The translations under genes and the position numbers were made by a program. Below, piece by piece: positions 9,459-19,440 of a stretch of DNA of 64,000 bases. How positions within the stretch are numbered: the stretch's first letter is position 1; each line of letters opens with the position of its first letter. This stretch comes from Pseudomonas citronellolis (GTDB taxonomy: Bacteria > Pseudomonadota > Gammaproteobacteria > Pseudomonadales > Pseudomonadaceae), in NCBI RefSeq assembly GCF_900112375.1, contig NZ_FOLS01000010.1:1-64000 (forward strand). The letters run 5' to 3'. The notes beneath the pieces were generated by a model. The model saw nothing but the letters and a program-made list of their open reading frames with translations. It was not told the DNA's origin and made no database searches.

Positions 9459-9628
9459 ATCGGGGGGCTCGCGCGGGGTAATCGTTGACCCGGCGGACTC
9501 TATTCCCCTACTCGGCATGGGGCCTTGAGGAGTTCCAGCCTCCTTGCGTAGGCCTTTTCCGAACTATGCCCAGTCACCCACGGAGCACATTCACAAGGTG
9601 CCGGCGCCGCAGCTCAAATAGCGCTCCG

Positions 9629-10297
9629 ATGTCACGCAAAGCCCGCCCCATGCCCCGCCGCCAACTCGACCACGCCTTGCCCATCCTCGACCGTGGCCAG
9701 GACATCCCCCGGCACGAAGACCCCGCACTGACCGCCTTCCTGCAACGGCACATCGACGAAGTCCTGTCCAAGGACCCAACACCGCCGCCCTGCCATCACT
9801 GCGGTAGCCACCAGGTGGTGTTGCGCTACCGGGGCAGGCCGCCGAACGGCATTCCCTATTTCAATTGCCGGCACTGCGGCAAGGGCTTCAACCGGCGTAC
9901 CGGTACGGCGCTGCAGAGCTTCCTGCGCTGCGACAAGCTGGAGGCGTTCCTGCCCCTGCTGTCGCAACAACGCTCGATAGCCAATGCCAGCGAACGGCTG
10001 GGGGTGTCGCACAGGATGCTGTCCCGCTGGGTCAGGGCGTTCCGCCAGTGGCTGCTGAGGCTCGACCCCAGCGGCGAATGGGAGGCGAAGGTCAAGCTGG
10101 GCATGCGGCCCGAACTGCCCGCCCTGAAATGCCCACGCTGCGGTAACCACGAGCACTTTTTCCGCATGGGCTTCGTCGACGGCCGGCACCAGGGCAAGCG
10201 GATGTTTCAGTGCAAGGCTTGCCGGCGCTGCGTGAGCGAGCCGGACGAGCATTTCAGGATGCGCATCGCAAGCCGGGCAGGCGCCACGGAAAAATGA
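9629..10297 (+). CDS. DUF746-type zinc-ribbon/HTH protein, transposon-associated
   Basis: About 222 residues from the ATG at 9629 (MSRKARPMPRRQLDHA; a second ATG at 9650 is also possible, and the frame is open upstream). It carries four CxxC knuckles: CHHCGS, CRHCGKGF, CPRCGN and CKACRRC, so two zinc ribbons. Between them is a helix-turn-helix-like segment, ANASERLGVSHRMLSRW. This pattern matches what I know as DUF746, a domain reported from some transposons, with no established activity. It is transcribed away from cdiA and converges on typA; a shared hairpin terminator lies between them. No DDE or tyrosine catalytic domain is visible, so it is either a regulatory/DNA-binding protein or part of a decayed element. 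Confidence 0.65.
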   Translation: MSRKARPMPRRQLDHALPILDRGQDIPRHEDPALTAFLQRHIDEVLSKDPTPPPCHHCGSHQVVLRYRGRPPNGIPYFNCRHCGKGFNRRTGTALQSFLRCDKLEAFLPLLSQQRSIANASERLGVSHRMLSRWVRAFRQWLLRLDPSGEWEAKVKLGMRPELPALKCPRCGNHEHFFRMGFVDGRHQGKRMFQCKACRRCVSEPDEHFRMRIASRAGATEK

Positions 10298-10299
10298 AA

Positions 10300-10335
10300 A
10301 AGGCCCCGCCGGATCGCTCCGGCGGGGCCTTCTTC
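10300..10335. terminator. Bidirectional rho-independent terminator
   Basis: GGCCCCGCC and GGCGGGGCC arms (about 10302-10329) surround a short loop. An A-run lies on the left (10291-10300) and a short T-rich stretch on the right. It separates the convergent DUF746 gene and typA and can serve both. Confidence 0.8.
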
Positions 10336-10350
10336 ATGCTGCGGTCGGGA

Positions 10351-12171
10351 TCAGACCTTGGCGCGTTCGTAGCGCTTGCGGTCGTTCTCGTTCAGCAGTT
10401 TCTTGCGCAGGCGGATGGACTTCGGCGTCACTTCCACCAGCTCGTCGTCGGCGATGAATTCCAGCGCCTGCTCCAGGGTGAAGCGGATCGGCGGAACCAG
10501 GGCGATGACTTCGTCCTTGCCGGACGCGCGCATGTTGTCGAGCTTCTTGCCCTTGGTGGGGTTGATCACCAGGTCGTTGTCGCGGCTGTTGATGCCGGCC
10601 AGTTGGCCTTCGTAGATCTCGTCGCCCGGGCCGAGGAACAGCTTGCCGCGGCTCTGCAGGGTTTCCAGCGAGTAGGTCAGCGCGGTGCCGGTGGCCATGG
10701 AGACCAGCACGCCGTTCTGGCGGTTGCTGACTTCGCCGGCCTTGATCGGGCCGTAGTGGCTGAAGGTCGAGGTCAGGATGCCGGTGCCCGAGGTCAGGGT
10801 CAGGAAGTTGTTGCGGAAGCCGATCAGGCCGCGCGCCGGGATGGTGTATTCCAGGCGCACGCGGCCCTTGCCGTCGGGGATCATGTTGCTCAGATCGCCC
10901 TTGCGCAGGCCCATCTGTTCCATCACCGAGCCCTGGTGCTGCTCTTCGATGTCGATGGTGACGTTCTCGTAGGGCTCCTGCTTCTCGCCGGCCTCGTTCT
11001 CGATGATCACCACTTCCGGACGGCCCACGGCCATCTCGAAGCCTTCGCGGCGCATGGTTTCGATCAGCACGGACAGGTGCAGCTCGCCACGGCCGGAGAC
11101 CTTGAATTTCTCCGGGCTGTCGCCTTGCTCGACGCGCAGGGCCACGTTGTGCAGCAGTTCCTTCTCCAGGCGCTCCTTGATGTTGCGGCTGGTGACGAAC
11201 TTGCCTTCCTTGCCGGCGAACGGCGAGTCGTTGACCTGGAAGGTCATGCTCACGGTCGGCTGGTCGACGGTCAGCGGCGGCAGGGCCTCGACGTTCTGCG
11301 GATCGCACAAGGTGTCGGAGATGAACAGTTCTTCCATGCCCGAGACGCAGACGATGTCGCCGGCTTCGGCTTCCGGCACTTCGACGCGCTGCAGGCCGGA
11401 GTGGCCCATGATCTTCAGGATGCGGCCGTTGCGCTTGCTGCCGTCGTCGCTGACCGCCACCACCGGGGTGTTGGACTTGACCTTGCCGCGGGTGATGCGG
11501 CCGATGCCGATCACGCCGAGGAAGCTGTTGTAGTCCAGCTGCGAGATCTGCATCTGGAACGGGCCGTCGACGTCGACCACCGGGGCCGGGACGTGGTCGA
11601 TGATCGCCTGGAACAGGGCGTCCATGTTGTCGTCCATCTTCTCGTGGTCCATGCCGGCGATGCCGTTCAGGGCGCTGGCGTAGACGATCGGGAAGTCGAG
11701 CTGCTCATCGGTGGCGCCGAGGTTGTCGAACAGGTCGAAGATCTGGTCGATGACCCAGTCCGGACGCGCGCCGGGGCGGTCGATCTTGTTGACCACGACG
11801 ATCGGGCGCAGGCCGGCCTTGAAGGCCTTCTGGGTCACGAAGCGGGTCTGCGGCATGGGGCCGTCCTGGGCGTCGACCACCAGCAGCACGGAGTCGACCA
11901 TGCTCATCACGCGCTCCACCTCGCCACCGAAGTCGGCGTGGCCGGGGGTGTCGACGATGTTGATGTTGTAGCCGTTCCACTTGATCGCGGTGTTCTTCGC
12001 CAGGATGGTGATGCCGCGTTCCTTTTCCTGGTCGTTGGAGTCCATCACGCGCTCGGACTCCGCTTCTTTGCGGTCGAGGGTGCCGGACAGCTTCAGCAGC
12101 TTGTCCACCAGGGTGGTCTTGCCATGGTCGACGTGGGCGATGATGGCGATGTTGCGGAGATTTTCGATCAC
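10351..12171 (-). CDS. typA: Ribosome-associated translational GTPase TypA/BipA
   Basis: 606 residues, the usual length for TypA/BipA. The N-terminal GTPase domain has G1 [10 protein letters not shown] near residue 12, the switch region ERGITI, G3 DTPGHADF, and G4 [13 protein letters not shown]-like domains II, III and V follow, with the BipA-specific C-terminal region ending at [17 protein letters not shown]. BipA binds the 70S ribosome and supports 50S assembly, growth at low temperature and stress or virulence traits in gammaproteobacteria. It is separated from the upstream thiI by about 130 bp of repeat-rich sequence and ends at a strong terminator. Confidence 0.97.
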   Translation of the reverse strand: MIENLRNIAIIAHVDHGKTTLVDKLLKLSGTLDRKEAESERVMDSNDQEKERGITILAKNTAIKWNGYNINIVDTPGHADFGGEVERVMSMVDSVLLVVDAQDGPMPQTRFVTQKAFKAGLRPIVVVNKIDRPGARPDWVIDQIFDLFDNLGATDEQLDFPIVYASALNGIAGMDHEKMDDNMDALFQAIIDHVPAPVVDVDGPFQMQISQLDYNSFLGVIGIGRITRGKVKSNTPVVAVSDDGSKRNGRILKIMGHSGLQRVEVPEAEAGDIVCVSGMEELFISDTLCDPQNVEALPPLTVDQPTVSMTFQVNDSPFAGKEGKFVTSRNIKERLEKELLHNVALRVEQGDSPEKFKVSGRGELHLSVLIETMRREGFEMAVGRPEVVIIENEAGEKQEPYENVTIDIEEQHQGSVMEQMGLRKGDLSNMIPDGKGRVRLEYTIPARGLIGFRNNFLTLTSGTGILTSTFSHYGPIKAGEVSNRQNGVLVSMATGTALTYSLETLQSRGKLFLGPGDEIYEGQLAGINSRDNDLVINPTKGKKLDNMRASGKDEVIALVPPIRFTLEQALEFIADDELVEVTPKSIRLRKKLLNENDRKRYERAKV

Positions 12172-12188
12172 GGTGTCTGTCTCGATAA

Positions 12189-12350
12189 AGAAAGCTTCAG
12201 GCTGCAGGCGTCAGGCTGCAGGCGATTTGTGCAAATCCGGTTACAGGGTCGGGAGGCCGCAGTTGCTGCGGCTCCACCGCATTGCGGGTCGGTCGGGCGC
12301 CTATCACTGCCTGCCGCCTGCCGCCTGCGGCCTGTCGCCTGCAGGTCGAT
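12189..12350. repeat. Short GC-rich CAGGCTGCAGGC-type repeats between thiI and typA
   Basis: The typA-thiI gap starts with two direct copies of CAGGCTGCAGGCG-like sequence (about 12197-12223). Related CTGCCGCCTGC/CCTGTCGCCTGCAGG runs (12310-12346) extend into the 3' end of thiI. The units resemble the TGAAGGCTGGAGGCTG inverted repeat between hisA and hisF. No gene is seen in the gap. Confidence 0.5.
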
Positions 12351-13791
12351 AGACCCGCACATTGGTGTGCCCTTCGTTGACCAGGTGGTGGGCGTGCAGG
12401 CGGCTCATCACGCCCTTGTCGCAGTACAGGAGGTACTGGCGGTTGGGGTCCAGTTCCTTGAACTTGCTGTTGATCGCGTAGAACGGCATGGCCAGCACTT
12501 CGATGCCTTCCAGCACCAGGGGTTCGTCTTCCAGGGCGTCGGGGTGGCGGATGTCGACCACGATCTGGCCGGGGAGCACTTCGCCGACCATTTCCACCGG
12601 CAGGTCCTTGCCCAGCTCGTCGATGACGCGGTCGACGGTCATCTGCGTGGCGCGCTCCAGGGCGCGGTCGAGCACGGCCATGTCGAACTTGGTCTCTTCG
12701 TGCTCGACGCGGTAGGGCTTGGCCTGGGTGGTCGGGTTCACCGAGATCACGCCGCAGTACTCGGGCATGTGCTTGGCGAACTCGGCGGTGCCGATCCTGG
12801 TCGCGGTGTCGATGATGTCCTGCTTGTGGCTGACGATCAGCGGGCGCAGCACCAGGGTGTCGGTCACCCGGTCGATCACCGAGAGGTTCGGCAGCGTTTG
12901 GCTGGACACCTGGGAGATCGACTCGCCGGTGACCAGCGCGTGCAGCTCCAGGCGCTCGGCCACGCGGCTGGCGGCGCGCAGCATCATGCGCTTGAGGGTC
13001 ACGCCCATGTAGCTGTCGTCGACCTTGGTGAGAATCTCGCCGACCACTTCCTCGAAGGGCACGCTGACGAACAGCACGCGCTGCGAGCGGCCGAACTTCT
13101 CCCACAGGTAGTGGGCCACTTCCATCACGCCCAGCTCGTGGGCGCGGCCGCCGAGGTTGAAGAACACGAAGTGGCTGATCAGGCCGCGGCGCATCATCTG
13201 GTAGGCCGCCACGGTGGAGTCGAAGCCGCCGGACATCAGCACCAGCACCTGCTCCAGGGCGCCCAGCGGGTAGCCGCCCAGGCCCTCGTGCTGGGCGTGG
13301 ATGACGTACAGGCGGTCGTGGCGGATTTCCACGCGCACCTGCACTTCCGGGTTCTTCAGCGATACCCCGGCCGCGCCGCAGTGCTGGCGCAGGCCGCCGC
13401 CGACGTAGCGTTCCACGTCTATGGAGGTGAAGGCGTGCTTGCCGGCGCGCTTGCAGCGCATGGAGAAGACCTTGCCCGGCAGCAGGTGGCCGAAGTGCTG
13501 CTTGCACTTCTCGAGGATGTCGTCGAAGTCGCCCAGCGGGTATTCGTGCACTTCCAGGAAGTGGCCGATGCCCGGCACGCAGGTCAGGCGCTCGATCATC
13601 TCGCGCAGCGCCTTGGCGTCGGTCACCCGGGTTTCCACTTCAAGATTGTCCCACTCGCCCTCGACCAGCAGCGCCGGGTCCAGGTCGCGCAGCACGGTGC
13701 GGATGTTCTTCGCGAGCTGGCGGATGAAGCGCTTGCGCACCGGCCGGCTCTTGATGGTGATTTCCTGGAAGACCTTGACGATGAGTTTCAT
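12304..13791 (-). CDS. thiI: tRNA sulfurtransferase ThiI
   Basis: 495 residues. It holds an N-terminal ferredoxin-like/THUMP region (to about 165), an adenylating PP-loop domain with [13 protein letters not shown] near residue 185, the conserved MPEYCGVIS cysteine, and a C-terminal rhodanese domain with the active-site Cys in [11 protein letters not shown]. ThiI makes 4-thiouridine at position 8 of tRNA and, in enterics, moves sulfur for thiazole synthesis; the rhodanese Cys carries the persulfide. The last dozen residues ([11 protein letters not shown]) are encoded by the intergenic repeat and are probably a non-functional tail. It is divergent from glnA. Confidence 0.96.
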   Translation of the reverse strand: MKLIVKVFQEITIKSRPVRKRFIRQLAKNIRTVLRDLDPALLVEGEWDNLEVETRVTDAKALREMIERLTCVPGIGHFLEVHEYPLGDFDDILEKCKQHFGHLLPGKVFSMRCKRAGKHAFTSIDVERYVGGGLRQHCGAAGVSLKNPEVQVRVEIRHDRLYVIHAQHEGLGGYPLGALEQVLVLMSGGFDSTVAAYQMMRRGLISHFVFFNLGGRAHELGVMEVAHYLWEKFGRSQRVLFVSVPFEEVVGEILTKVDDSYMGVTLKRMMLRAASRVAERLELHALVTGESISQVSSQTLPNLSVIDRVTDTLVLRPLIVSHKQDIIDTATRIGTAEFAKHMPEYCGVISVNPTTQAKPYRVEHEETKFDMAVLDRALERATQMTVDRVIDELGKDLPVEMVGEVLPGQIVVDIRHPDALEDEPLVLEGIEVLAMPFYAINSKFKELDPNRQYLLYCDKGVMSRLHAHHLVNEGHTNVRVYRPAGDRPQAAGGRQ

Positions 13792-13887
13792 GCGGGACAG
13801 GCGCGAACGCGAAAGGACGAAAAAAAGGGGCGGAATTATACCCGAAATTGCTCAAGACTTGAGCAGTCGGGCGCAGATTCTTTTTAG

Positions 13888-13934
13888 TGCACCAAAATGG
13901 ACGCACGCACCATTGCGTAGCACCAAATCGGTGC
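13888..13934 (+). promoter_or_regulatory. NtrC enhancer sites upstream of glnA
   Basis: A GCACC-N5-GGTGC dyad sits at 13920-13934 (GCACCAAATCGGTGC). A weaker match, TGCACCAAAATGGACGCA, lies at 13888-13905. Both fit the NtrC consensus and lie roughly 75-125 bp upstream of the sigma-54 promoter, the usual enhancer distance. The thiI-glnA gap (13792-14122) holds nothing else I can identify. Confidence 0.8.
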
Positions 13935-14007
13935 AACAATTCCGTCATTCGCGCCAGCTACCGTACGCAAAGCCCTGTAGCGCGGGGCTCTGTCCAAAAT
14001 CGGGCAC

Positions 14008-14022
14008 TGGCACGCTACTTGC
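14008..14022 (+). promoter_or_regulatory. Sigma-54 promoter of glnA
   Basis: TGGCACG-N4-TTGC matches the -24/-12 consensus with the required GG and GC dinucleotides. It lies about 100 bp upstream of the glnA start and downstream of NtrC-type sites. Confidence 0.88.
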
Positions 14023-14122
14023 TCTCTTGTGAGGCAGGTTGCCCTGGCGGAGTATTCCGGCCGGCATCACCCGATACTGGGGCACAGAAAGCTCCCAGCT
14101 CTAATCCCTCCTGGAGGACAGC

Positions 14123-15532
14123 ATGTCGTACAAGTCGCACCAACTGATCAAAGACCATGACGTGAAGTGGGTAGACCTGCGCTTCACCGATACCAAAGGC
14201 AAGCAGCAGCACGTCACCATGCCGGCCCGCGACGCGCTGGACGATGACTTCTTCGAAGCCGGCAAGATGTTCGACGGCTCCTCCATCGCCGGCTGGAAAG
14301 GCATCGAAGCCTCCGACATGATCCTGCTGCCGGACGACAGCACCGCCGTGCTGGACCCGTTCACCGAAGAGCCGACCCTGATCCTGGTGTGCGACATCAT
14401 CGAGCCGAGCACCATGCAAGGCTACGAGCGCGACCCGCGCAACATCGCCAAGCGCGCCGAGGAATACCTGAAGTCCACCGGCATCGGCGACACCGTCTTC
14501 GTCGGCCCGGAGCCGGAGTTCTTCATCTTCGACGAAGTGAAGTTCAAGTCCGACATCTCCGGCTCGATGTTCAAGATCTTCTCCGAGCAGGCTTCCTGGA
14601 ACACCGACGCCGACATCGAGTCGGGCAACAAGGGCCACCGTCCGGGCGTGAAGGGCGGCTACTTCCCGGTACCGCCGGTCGACCACGACCACGAAATCCG
14701 TACCGCCATGTGCAACGCCCTGGAAGAAATGGGCCTGGTGGTCGAAGTTCACCACCACGAAGTCGCCACCGCCGGCCAGAACGAAATCGGTGTGAAGTTC
14801 AACACCCTGGTGGCCAAGGCCGACGAAGTCCAGACCCTGAAGTACTGCGTGCACAACGTCGCCGACGCCTACGGCAAGACCGTGACCTTCATGCCGAAGC
14901 CGCTGTACGGCGACAACGGCTCGGGCATGCACGTGCACATGTCCATCTCCAAGGATGGCAAGAACACCTTCGCTGGCGAAGGCTATGCCGGCCTGTCCGA
15001 CACCGCCCTGTACTTCATCGGCGGCATCATCAAGCACGGCAAGGCCCTGAACGGCTTCACCAACCCGTCGACCAACTCCTACAAGCGTCTGGTCCCGGGC
15101 TTCGAAGCCCCGGTCATGCTGGCCTACTCGGCCCGCAACCGTTCCGCCTCGATCCGTATCCCCTACGTCTCCAGCCCGAAAGCCCGCCGCATCGAAGCGC
15201 GCTTCCCGGACCCGGCTGCCAACCCCTACCTGGCCTTCGCCGCGCTGCTGATGGCCGGCCTGGACGGCATCCAGAACAAGATCCACCCCGGCGACGCCGC
15301 CGACAAGAACCTGTACGACCTGCCGCCGGAAGAGGCGAAGGAAATCCCGCAGGTTTGCGGCAGCCTGAAAGAGGCGCTGGAAGAACTCGACAAGGGCCGC
15401 GCGTTCCTGACCAAGGGCGGCGTGTTCACCGACGAGTTCATCGACGCCTACATCGAGCTGAAGTCCGAGGAAGAAATCAAGGTGCGCACCTTCGTGCACC
15501 CGCTGGAATACGACCTGTACTACAGCGTCTGA
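14123..15532 (+). CDS. glnA: Type I glutamine synthetase
   Basis: 469 residues, the standard length for bacterial GS-I. Seen: beta-grasp N-terminus, the catalytic [10 protein letters not shown] metal/glutamate site, NRSASIRIP, and the adenylylation-site tyrosine in [11 protein letters not shown] (near residue 398). The enzyme makes glutamine from glutamate, ammonia and ATP and is the main ammonia-assimilation enzyme under nitrogen limitation. A GGAGG ribosome site precedes the ATG. The sigma-54 promoter and NtrC sites upstream, and ntrBC a few genes downstream, place it in the Ntr regulon. A strong terminator follows. Confidence 0.99.
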   Translation: MSYKSHQLIKDHDVKWVDLRFTDTKGKQQHVTMPARDALDDDFFEAGKMFDGSSIAGWKGIEASDMILLPDDSTAVLDPFTEEPTLILVCDIIEPSTMQGYERDPRNIAKRAEEYLKSTGIGDTVFVGPEPEFFIFDEVKFKSDISGSMFKIFSEQASWNTDADIESGNKGHRPGVKGGYFPVPPVDHDHEIRTAMCNALEEMGLVVEVHHHEVATAGQNEIGVKFNTLVAKADEVQTLKYCVHNVADAYGKTVTFMPKPLYGDNGSGMHVHMSISKDGKNTFAGEGYAGLSDTALYFIGGIIKHGKALNGFTNPSTNSYKRLVPGFEAPVMLAYSARNRSASIRIPYVSSPKARRIEARFPDPAANPYLAFAALLMAGLDGIQNKIHPGDAADKNLYDLPPEEAKEIPQVCGSLKEALEELDKGRAFLTKGGVFTDEFIDAYIELKSEEEIKVRTFVHPLEYDLYYSV

Positions 15533-15563
15533 TCCACGAATACCTATAAGTAGCGGCAACATT

Positions 15564-15590
15564 AAGGCCTCCTTCGGGAGGCCTTTTTTA
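15564..15590 (+). terminator. Rho-independent terminator of glnA
   Basis: AGGCCTCC-TTCG-GGAGGCCT stem with a UUCG tetraloop, followed by a T-run. Confidence 0.92.
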
Positions 15591-15618
15591 TTGTTGGTGC
15601 CCCGGACTGTCGCTTTTC

Positions 15619-15917
15619 GTAGGAGCGAGCTTGCTCGCGAAGGAGTTCTGTCGGCGGGGACTGTGCGCATCCTGAAGAACGCCCTCTCCCTAACCCTCTC
15701 CCTGAAGGGAGAGGGGACCGTTGGGCAGAGCTGGATGTTCTGGAGTTAGCCGGCTTGTACCGAGTACCCGGCTGACACCATATCCTTTCTCGGCACGGAC
15801 AAGCCCCCTCTCCCTTCAGGGCGGGGCACGCAGCCGAGGGCTGGGGAGAGGGAACGGCGTCAAACCGAAACACCCAGCCCACCTGCCCCCCCCCTTCGCG
15901 AGCAAGCTCGCTCCTAC
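15619..15917. repeat. Composite extragenic palindrome flanking CCCTCTCCC repeats
   Basis: GTAGGAGCGAGCTTGCTCGC at 15619-15638 is repeated in inverted orientation at 15895-15917, about 275 bp apart. Inside are CCCTCTCCC-rich stretches (15682-15717 and 15803-15851) that are themselves partly inverted. No open frame here looks like a gene. The same outer palindrome occurs near 25.0 kb and 31.8 kb. The 600 bp between glnA and the channel gene is therefore filled by dispersed repeats. Confidence 0.75.
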
Positions 15918-15940
15918 AGTTCCAGGGAAGCATGGCTTTT

Positions 15941-16015
15941 CGTAGGATGGCGTTGAGCGAAGCGATACCCATCACCACGGTAGCATGGGTATCGCAAGCT
16001 CAACCCATCCTACGA
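15941..16015. repeat. CGTAGGATGG-type inverted repeat
   Basis: A second repeat family: CGTAGGATGG...GCGATACCCATCA and its inverted partner ...GGGTATCGC...CCATCCTACG form an imperfect long hairpin of about 75 bp. A half copy is at 31686-31722. It lies just upstream of the channel gene and creates a spurious N-terminal extension of that open frame. Confidence 0.75.
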
Positions 16016-16132
16016 AGAGCGCCTCGGCGCAAGACAGTTGCTCCTACAAAGCGAGCACCTCCCCTCCAATTCGGCTCAGCCCCCGGCATCTGTATGATGT
16101 GCCGAGTTTCGCCTGCTCCGGAGTACCCGTTC

Positions 16133-18319
16133 GTGACCGATCTTCTTCGCCGCTTCCTGCTGCTGTGCTGCCTCAGCCTGGGCCCGCTCCTCGCCGGGCC
16201 GGCGTCCGCCGCGCTGCCGAGCATCCCCGGCGTGACCGGGAGCGATGCCAAGGTCAGCGACGCCCAGTTGCAGCAGTCGCTGGACCAGGTGATCAAGACT
16301 CTGGAGAACGACCAGCAGCGCAGCGACCTGCTGAAGAAGCTCAAGCAGCTGCGCGACGCCACCAAGAAGGGCGCGGAGGACCAGAGCGGCGTGCTCGGCC
16401 TGCTCGGCGACACCCTGGGCAGCCTGGAGAAGCGCTTCGAAGGCGCCAACAGCCCGACGCTGCGCTGGAGCGGCCTGTTCCAGCAGGCCGGCGTGGAGCT
16501 GCAGGAGCGCACGCCGTCCTGGCAGGAATGGCCGGGGATGATCCTCGACTTCTCCCTGGTGATCCTCCTCTGGGCCTGCCTGGCCCTGGGCCTGCGCTGG
16601 CTGGCGCGGCGCATGCGCGAGCGCTTCGGCCTGGCCGACGAGCTGCCGCAGCACCCCAAGACCCGCGACCTGCTGCTGTTCGCCCTGCGCAAGCTGGGGC
16701 CCTGGCTGGTGGCCTTCCTGATCACCGTGTACCTCTCCGTGGTGCTGCCCAGCTCCCTGGGCAAGCTGCTGGCCATGGTGATCGCCTACGTGCTGGTGTG
16801 CGGCACGCTGTTCTCCGCGCTCTGCGTGATCTCCCTGTCGCTGCTCGGCGGCCCGCACCGCACGCGCGCCCTGGACATCCTGCGGCGCCGCGCCTTCCGC
16901 CCGCTGTGGCTGATCGGCAGCCTGGCCGCCCTGGGCGAGGTGATGCACGACCCGCGGGTGACCGACAGCCTCGGGCAGAACATCGCGCTGACCGTGGGCT
17001 CGCTGGCGAACATCTGCGCCGCGCTGTTCACCGCCCTGTTCGTGCTGCAGTTCCGCCGGCCCATCGCCCACCTGATCCGCAACCAGCCGCTGGAGCGCCG
17101 CCTCAAGCGCCGCAGCCTGCACGAGCTGGTGGAGCTGGTCGGCTCGCTGTGGTACGTGCCGGTCCTGCTGCTGGTGGGCATCTCGCTGTTCGCCACCGTG
17201 GTCACCGCCGGCGACAGCAGCTATGCCCTGCGCCGGGCCCTGCTGTGCGCGCTGATCGCGGTGGTGGCGATGACCGTCAACGGCCTGATCCGCCGCGCCC
17301 ACCTGCGCTCGGCGCAACGCAGCAGCCGGCGCAGCGCACCCTACATCGAGCAGTTGCAGAACTTCGGCTACACCCTGCTGCACCTGGCCACCCTGCTGGT
17401 GTTCCTGGAGGTGGGCCTGCGCGTCTGGGGCATGTCGCTGATCGGCTTCGCCGAGGGCGACGGCTCGCAGATCAGCCTCAAGCTGATCAGCTTCGGCAGT
17501 ACCCTGCTGGTGGCCTGGCTGATCTGGATTCTCACCGACACCGCGGTGCAGCACAGCCTCGGCCTGGGCGGGAAGAACCGCGCCAACACCCGCGCGCTGA
17601 CCATGCTGCCGCTGATCCGCAACGTGCTGTTCATCACCATCGCGGTGATCGCGCTGATCGTCGCCCTGGCCAACATGGGCATGAACGTCACCCCGCTGCT
17701 GGCCGGCGCCGGCGTCATCGGCCTGGCCATCGGCTTCGGCGCGCAGTCGCTGGTGGCCGACCTGATCACCGGGCTGTTCATCATCATCGAGGACTCGCTG
17801 TCGATCGACGACTACGTCGACGTCGGCGGCCACCTGGGCACGGTCGAGGGCCTGACCATCCGCACCGTGCGCCTGCGCGACCTGGACGGCGTGGTGCACA
17901 CCATCCCGTTCAGCGAGATCAAGAGCATCAAGAACTACTCGCGGCAGTTCGGCTACGCCATGTTCCGCTGGCCGGTGCCGGCGAGCATGCCGATCGACGA
18001 CGCCCTGGCGCTGGTGAAGGAAGTGGCCAGCGAGCTGCGCAACGACCGCACCATCAACCGGGCGATCTGGTCGCCGCTGGAAATGCAGGGCGTCGAGAGC
18101 TTCGACAATGGCCAGGCGATCCTTCGCTTCCGCTTCAAGACCGCGCCGATCCGCCAGTGGGAAGTGCAGCGCGCCTTCAACCTGCGCCTGCGCCAGAAGC
18201 TGGACAAGGCCGGGCTGGAACTGGCCATGCCGCGCCTGAACGTGCAGCTCTCACGCATGCGCAAGCCGCGCGAGGAAGGCCCGCAGGACCACGCCGAGCC
18301 CGCCGACGGGGGCATCTGA
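16133..18319 (+). CDS. MscS-family mechanosensitive ion channel with long periplasmic N-terminus
   Basis: About 728 residues from the GTG at 16133, chosen because GGAG lies upstream and the product then opens with a signal peptide (LLRRFLLLCCLSLG...AGPASA). The ATG further upstream lies in repeat DNA. A periplasmic coiled region of about 130 residues follows, then multiple membrane helices. The pore helix and beta domain (VIGLAIGFGAQSLVADLITG, IEDSLSIDDYVDV) are diagnostic of MscS. The cytoplasmic vestibule domain is complete. Length and layout resemble the E. coli YbiO type rather than small MscS. The channel releases solutes on hypo-osmotic shock from the inner membrane. Confidence 0.9.
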   Translation: MTDLLRRFLLLCCLSLGPLLAGPASAALPSIPGVTGSDAKVSDAQLQQSLDQVIKTLENDQQRSDLLKKLKQLRDATKKGAEDQSGVLGLLGDTLGSLEKRFEGANSPTLRWSGLFQQAGVELQERTPSWQEWPGMILDFSLVILLWACLALGLRWLARRMRERFGLADELPQHPKTRDLLLFALRKLGPWLVAFLITVYLSVVLPSSLGKLLAMVIAYVLVCGTLFSALCVISLSLLGGPHRTRALDILRRRAFRPLWLIGSLAALGEVMHDPRVTDSLGQNIALTVGSLANICAALFTALFVLQFRRPIAHLIRNQPLERRLKRRSLHELVELVGSLWYVPVLLLVGISLFATVVTAGDSSYALRRALLCALIAVVAMTVNGLIRRAHLRSAQRSSRRSAPYIEQLQNFGYTLLHLATLLVFLEVGLRVWGMSLIGFAEGDGSQISLKLISFGSTLLVAWLIWILTDTAVQHSLGLGGKNRANTRALTMLPLIRNVLFITIAVIALIVALANMGMNVTPLLAGAGVIGLAIGFGAQSLVADLITGLFIIIEDSLSIDDYVDVGGHLGTVEGLTIRTVRLRDLDGVVHTIPFSEIKSIKNYSRQFGYAMFRWPVPASMPIDDALALVKEVASELRNDRTINRAIWSPLEMQGVESFDNGQAILRFRFKTAPIRQWEVQRAFNLRLRQKLDKAGLELAMPRLNVQLSRMRKPREEGPQDHAEPADGGI

Positions 18320-18334
18320 GGCCGCCGGCGCGGT

Positions 18335-19105
18335 TCAGACCGGCTCGCGCGGGGCCTCGGCGCCGGCCCGGGCGTTGACCTGGGCGCCCTTCTCGGCCGT
18401 CACCTGGCCATAGACCTTGCAGCCCTCGTTGATCCGCACCCGCTCGGCGTTGATGCTGGTCGGCGAGCCCTGCGCGCCGACCACGCAATCGCGCCCCAGG
18501 CTGACGCTGCGCCCGGCGCTCAGCGGCCCGGCGACGCGCGAGCGGCGGCCGACGCGCACCGACCCCCGGGCCAGAATGGCGCCGGCCACTTCCGCGCCTT
18601 CGTCCATCCACACGCCACCCTCGACCCGCACCGAGCCGAGCACGCGGGAATAGCGGCCGAGATACAGGTCGCCGCGCACCAGCAGGTCGCCCTCCAGGCA
18701 GCCGCCGGCGGCCACGCGGTACTCGCCCTCCTCGACCTGGCGCCGGCCGCTACCGGCAGCGACGATCCCGGTCGGCGTGCGCGAACAGTCGCCGAAGCGG
18801 ATCTCGCCCGCGCAGATGCGCCAGAACTGCAGCGGCGGGCGGATGCGCACCAGCCCCTCCACCACCAGCGGCCCGTGCAGGCAGCGATCGGCCGGGTGCA
18901 GGCCCAGCGGCAGGTAGAGCAGGTTGTTCGGCGCCGTGCTGGCCTGCGGCTTCGGCAACGACGGCGGCTCGGGCAGTTCGCAGGCGTGCCAGGTGGCCGC
19001 GGCGGCGCCGGCCGGCACGCTGGCGGTGCTGACGACGGGCAGCGGCAACAGGCGCGGCAAGGCCACCAGCAGCAGGGCGATGAACAGCGGCAGCAGGAGG
19101 GTCAT
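18335..19105 (-). CDS. Membrane-anchored beta-helical (bactofilin/hexapeptide-like) protein of unknown function
   Basis: 256 residues. A hydrophobic N-terminal helix (LLLPLFIALLLVALPRLLPL) is followed by a proline-rich linker, then from about residue 85 a run of short periodic strands (GDLLVRGDLYLGRYSRVLGSVRVEG, then ILARGSVRVGRRSRVAGPLSAG). Such repeats are typical of left-handed or bactofilin-like beta-helices. Several cysteines occur (HACELP, DRCLHG, RICAGE, DCSRTP), suggesting an extracytoplasmic disulfide-bearing protein. I do not recognise the family, and no catalytic motif is evident. It is transcribed toward the channel gene with a 15-bp gap. Confidence 0.65.
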   Translation of the reverse strand: MTLLLPLFIALLLVALPRLLPLPVVSTASVPAGAAAATWHACELPEPPSLPKPQASTAPNNLLYLPLGLHPADRCLHGPLVVEGLVRIRPPLQFWRICAGEIRFGDCSRTPTGIVAAGSGRRQVEEGEYRVAAGGCLEGDLLVRGDLYLGRYSRVLGSVRVEGGVWMDEGAEVAGAILARGSVRVGRRSRVAGPLSAGRSVSLGRDCVVGAQGSPTSINAERVRINEGCKVYGQVTAEKGAQVNARAGAEAPREPV

Positions 19106-19440
19106 GCTCGGCGCCTCCCGCTGAAGGAGCCGGCCCGCAGGCAGCGTGGCGAAGGGATGGACATGGCGTTCACTCCGGGCGCCCCGGCGAAGGGGCGCGC
19201 GTACGATTCGGTGCGCCTATCTCAAGCCATGCCCCGGGAAGTACCGTTGACATTTGTCAGAAAACGCAGAGATCAACAACGAAACCACGCTAGATATCAA
19301 ATAAGTTCGACAAAAGCAGCAGCACTCCGTCGGCTGCGCACTGTTAACTCCCGCGCAAACCCGGCGGCGTGATGGCGTTTCACTTGCCACCCGTCGGCGC
19401 CGATGCAAGGCTTAGCCCATTGTCTTCCGGGAGATCACGC
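19106..19440. other. Intergenic region between divergent genes, no gene seen
   Basis: 335 bp between the beta-helical protein gene (minus) and the DUF4124 pair (plus), so it must contain both promoters. It holds a TTGACA hexamer and a small TGACA-TT-TGTCA palindrome near 19247-19259, but no convincing full promoter or structured RNA. Short open frames here have no ribosome site or genome-like composition. Confidence 0.5.

Noticed and set aside
3642..9488. 1948-codon open frame on the plus strand opposite cdiA
   Set aside because: It is a mirror of the repetitive GC-rich cdiA frame; the translation is Val/Ala/Gly/Gln-rich low complexity without domains, while the minus strand encodes a clear TPS exoprotein.
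10210..13887. 1225-codon plus-strand frame across typA and thiI
   Set aside because: Antisense to two well-recognised genes; composition is typical of an antisense shadow in high-GC DNA.
16076..17899. 607-codon minus-strand frame opposite the MscS channel gene
   Set aside because: Gln/Val/Ala/His-rich shadow of the channel gene; no start signal or domain.
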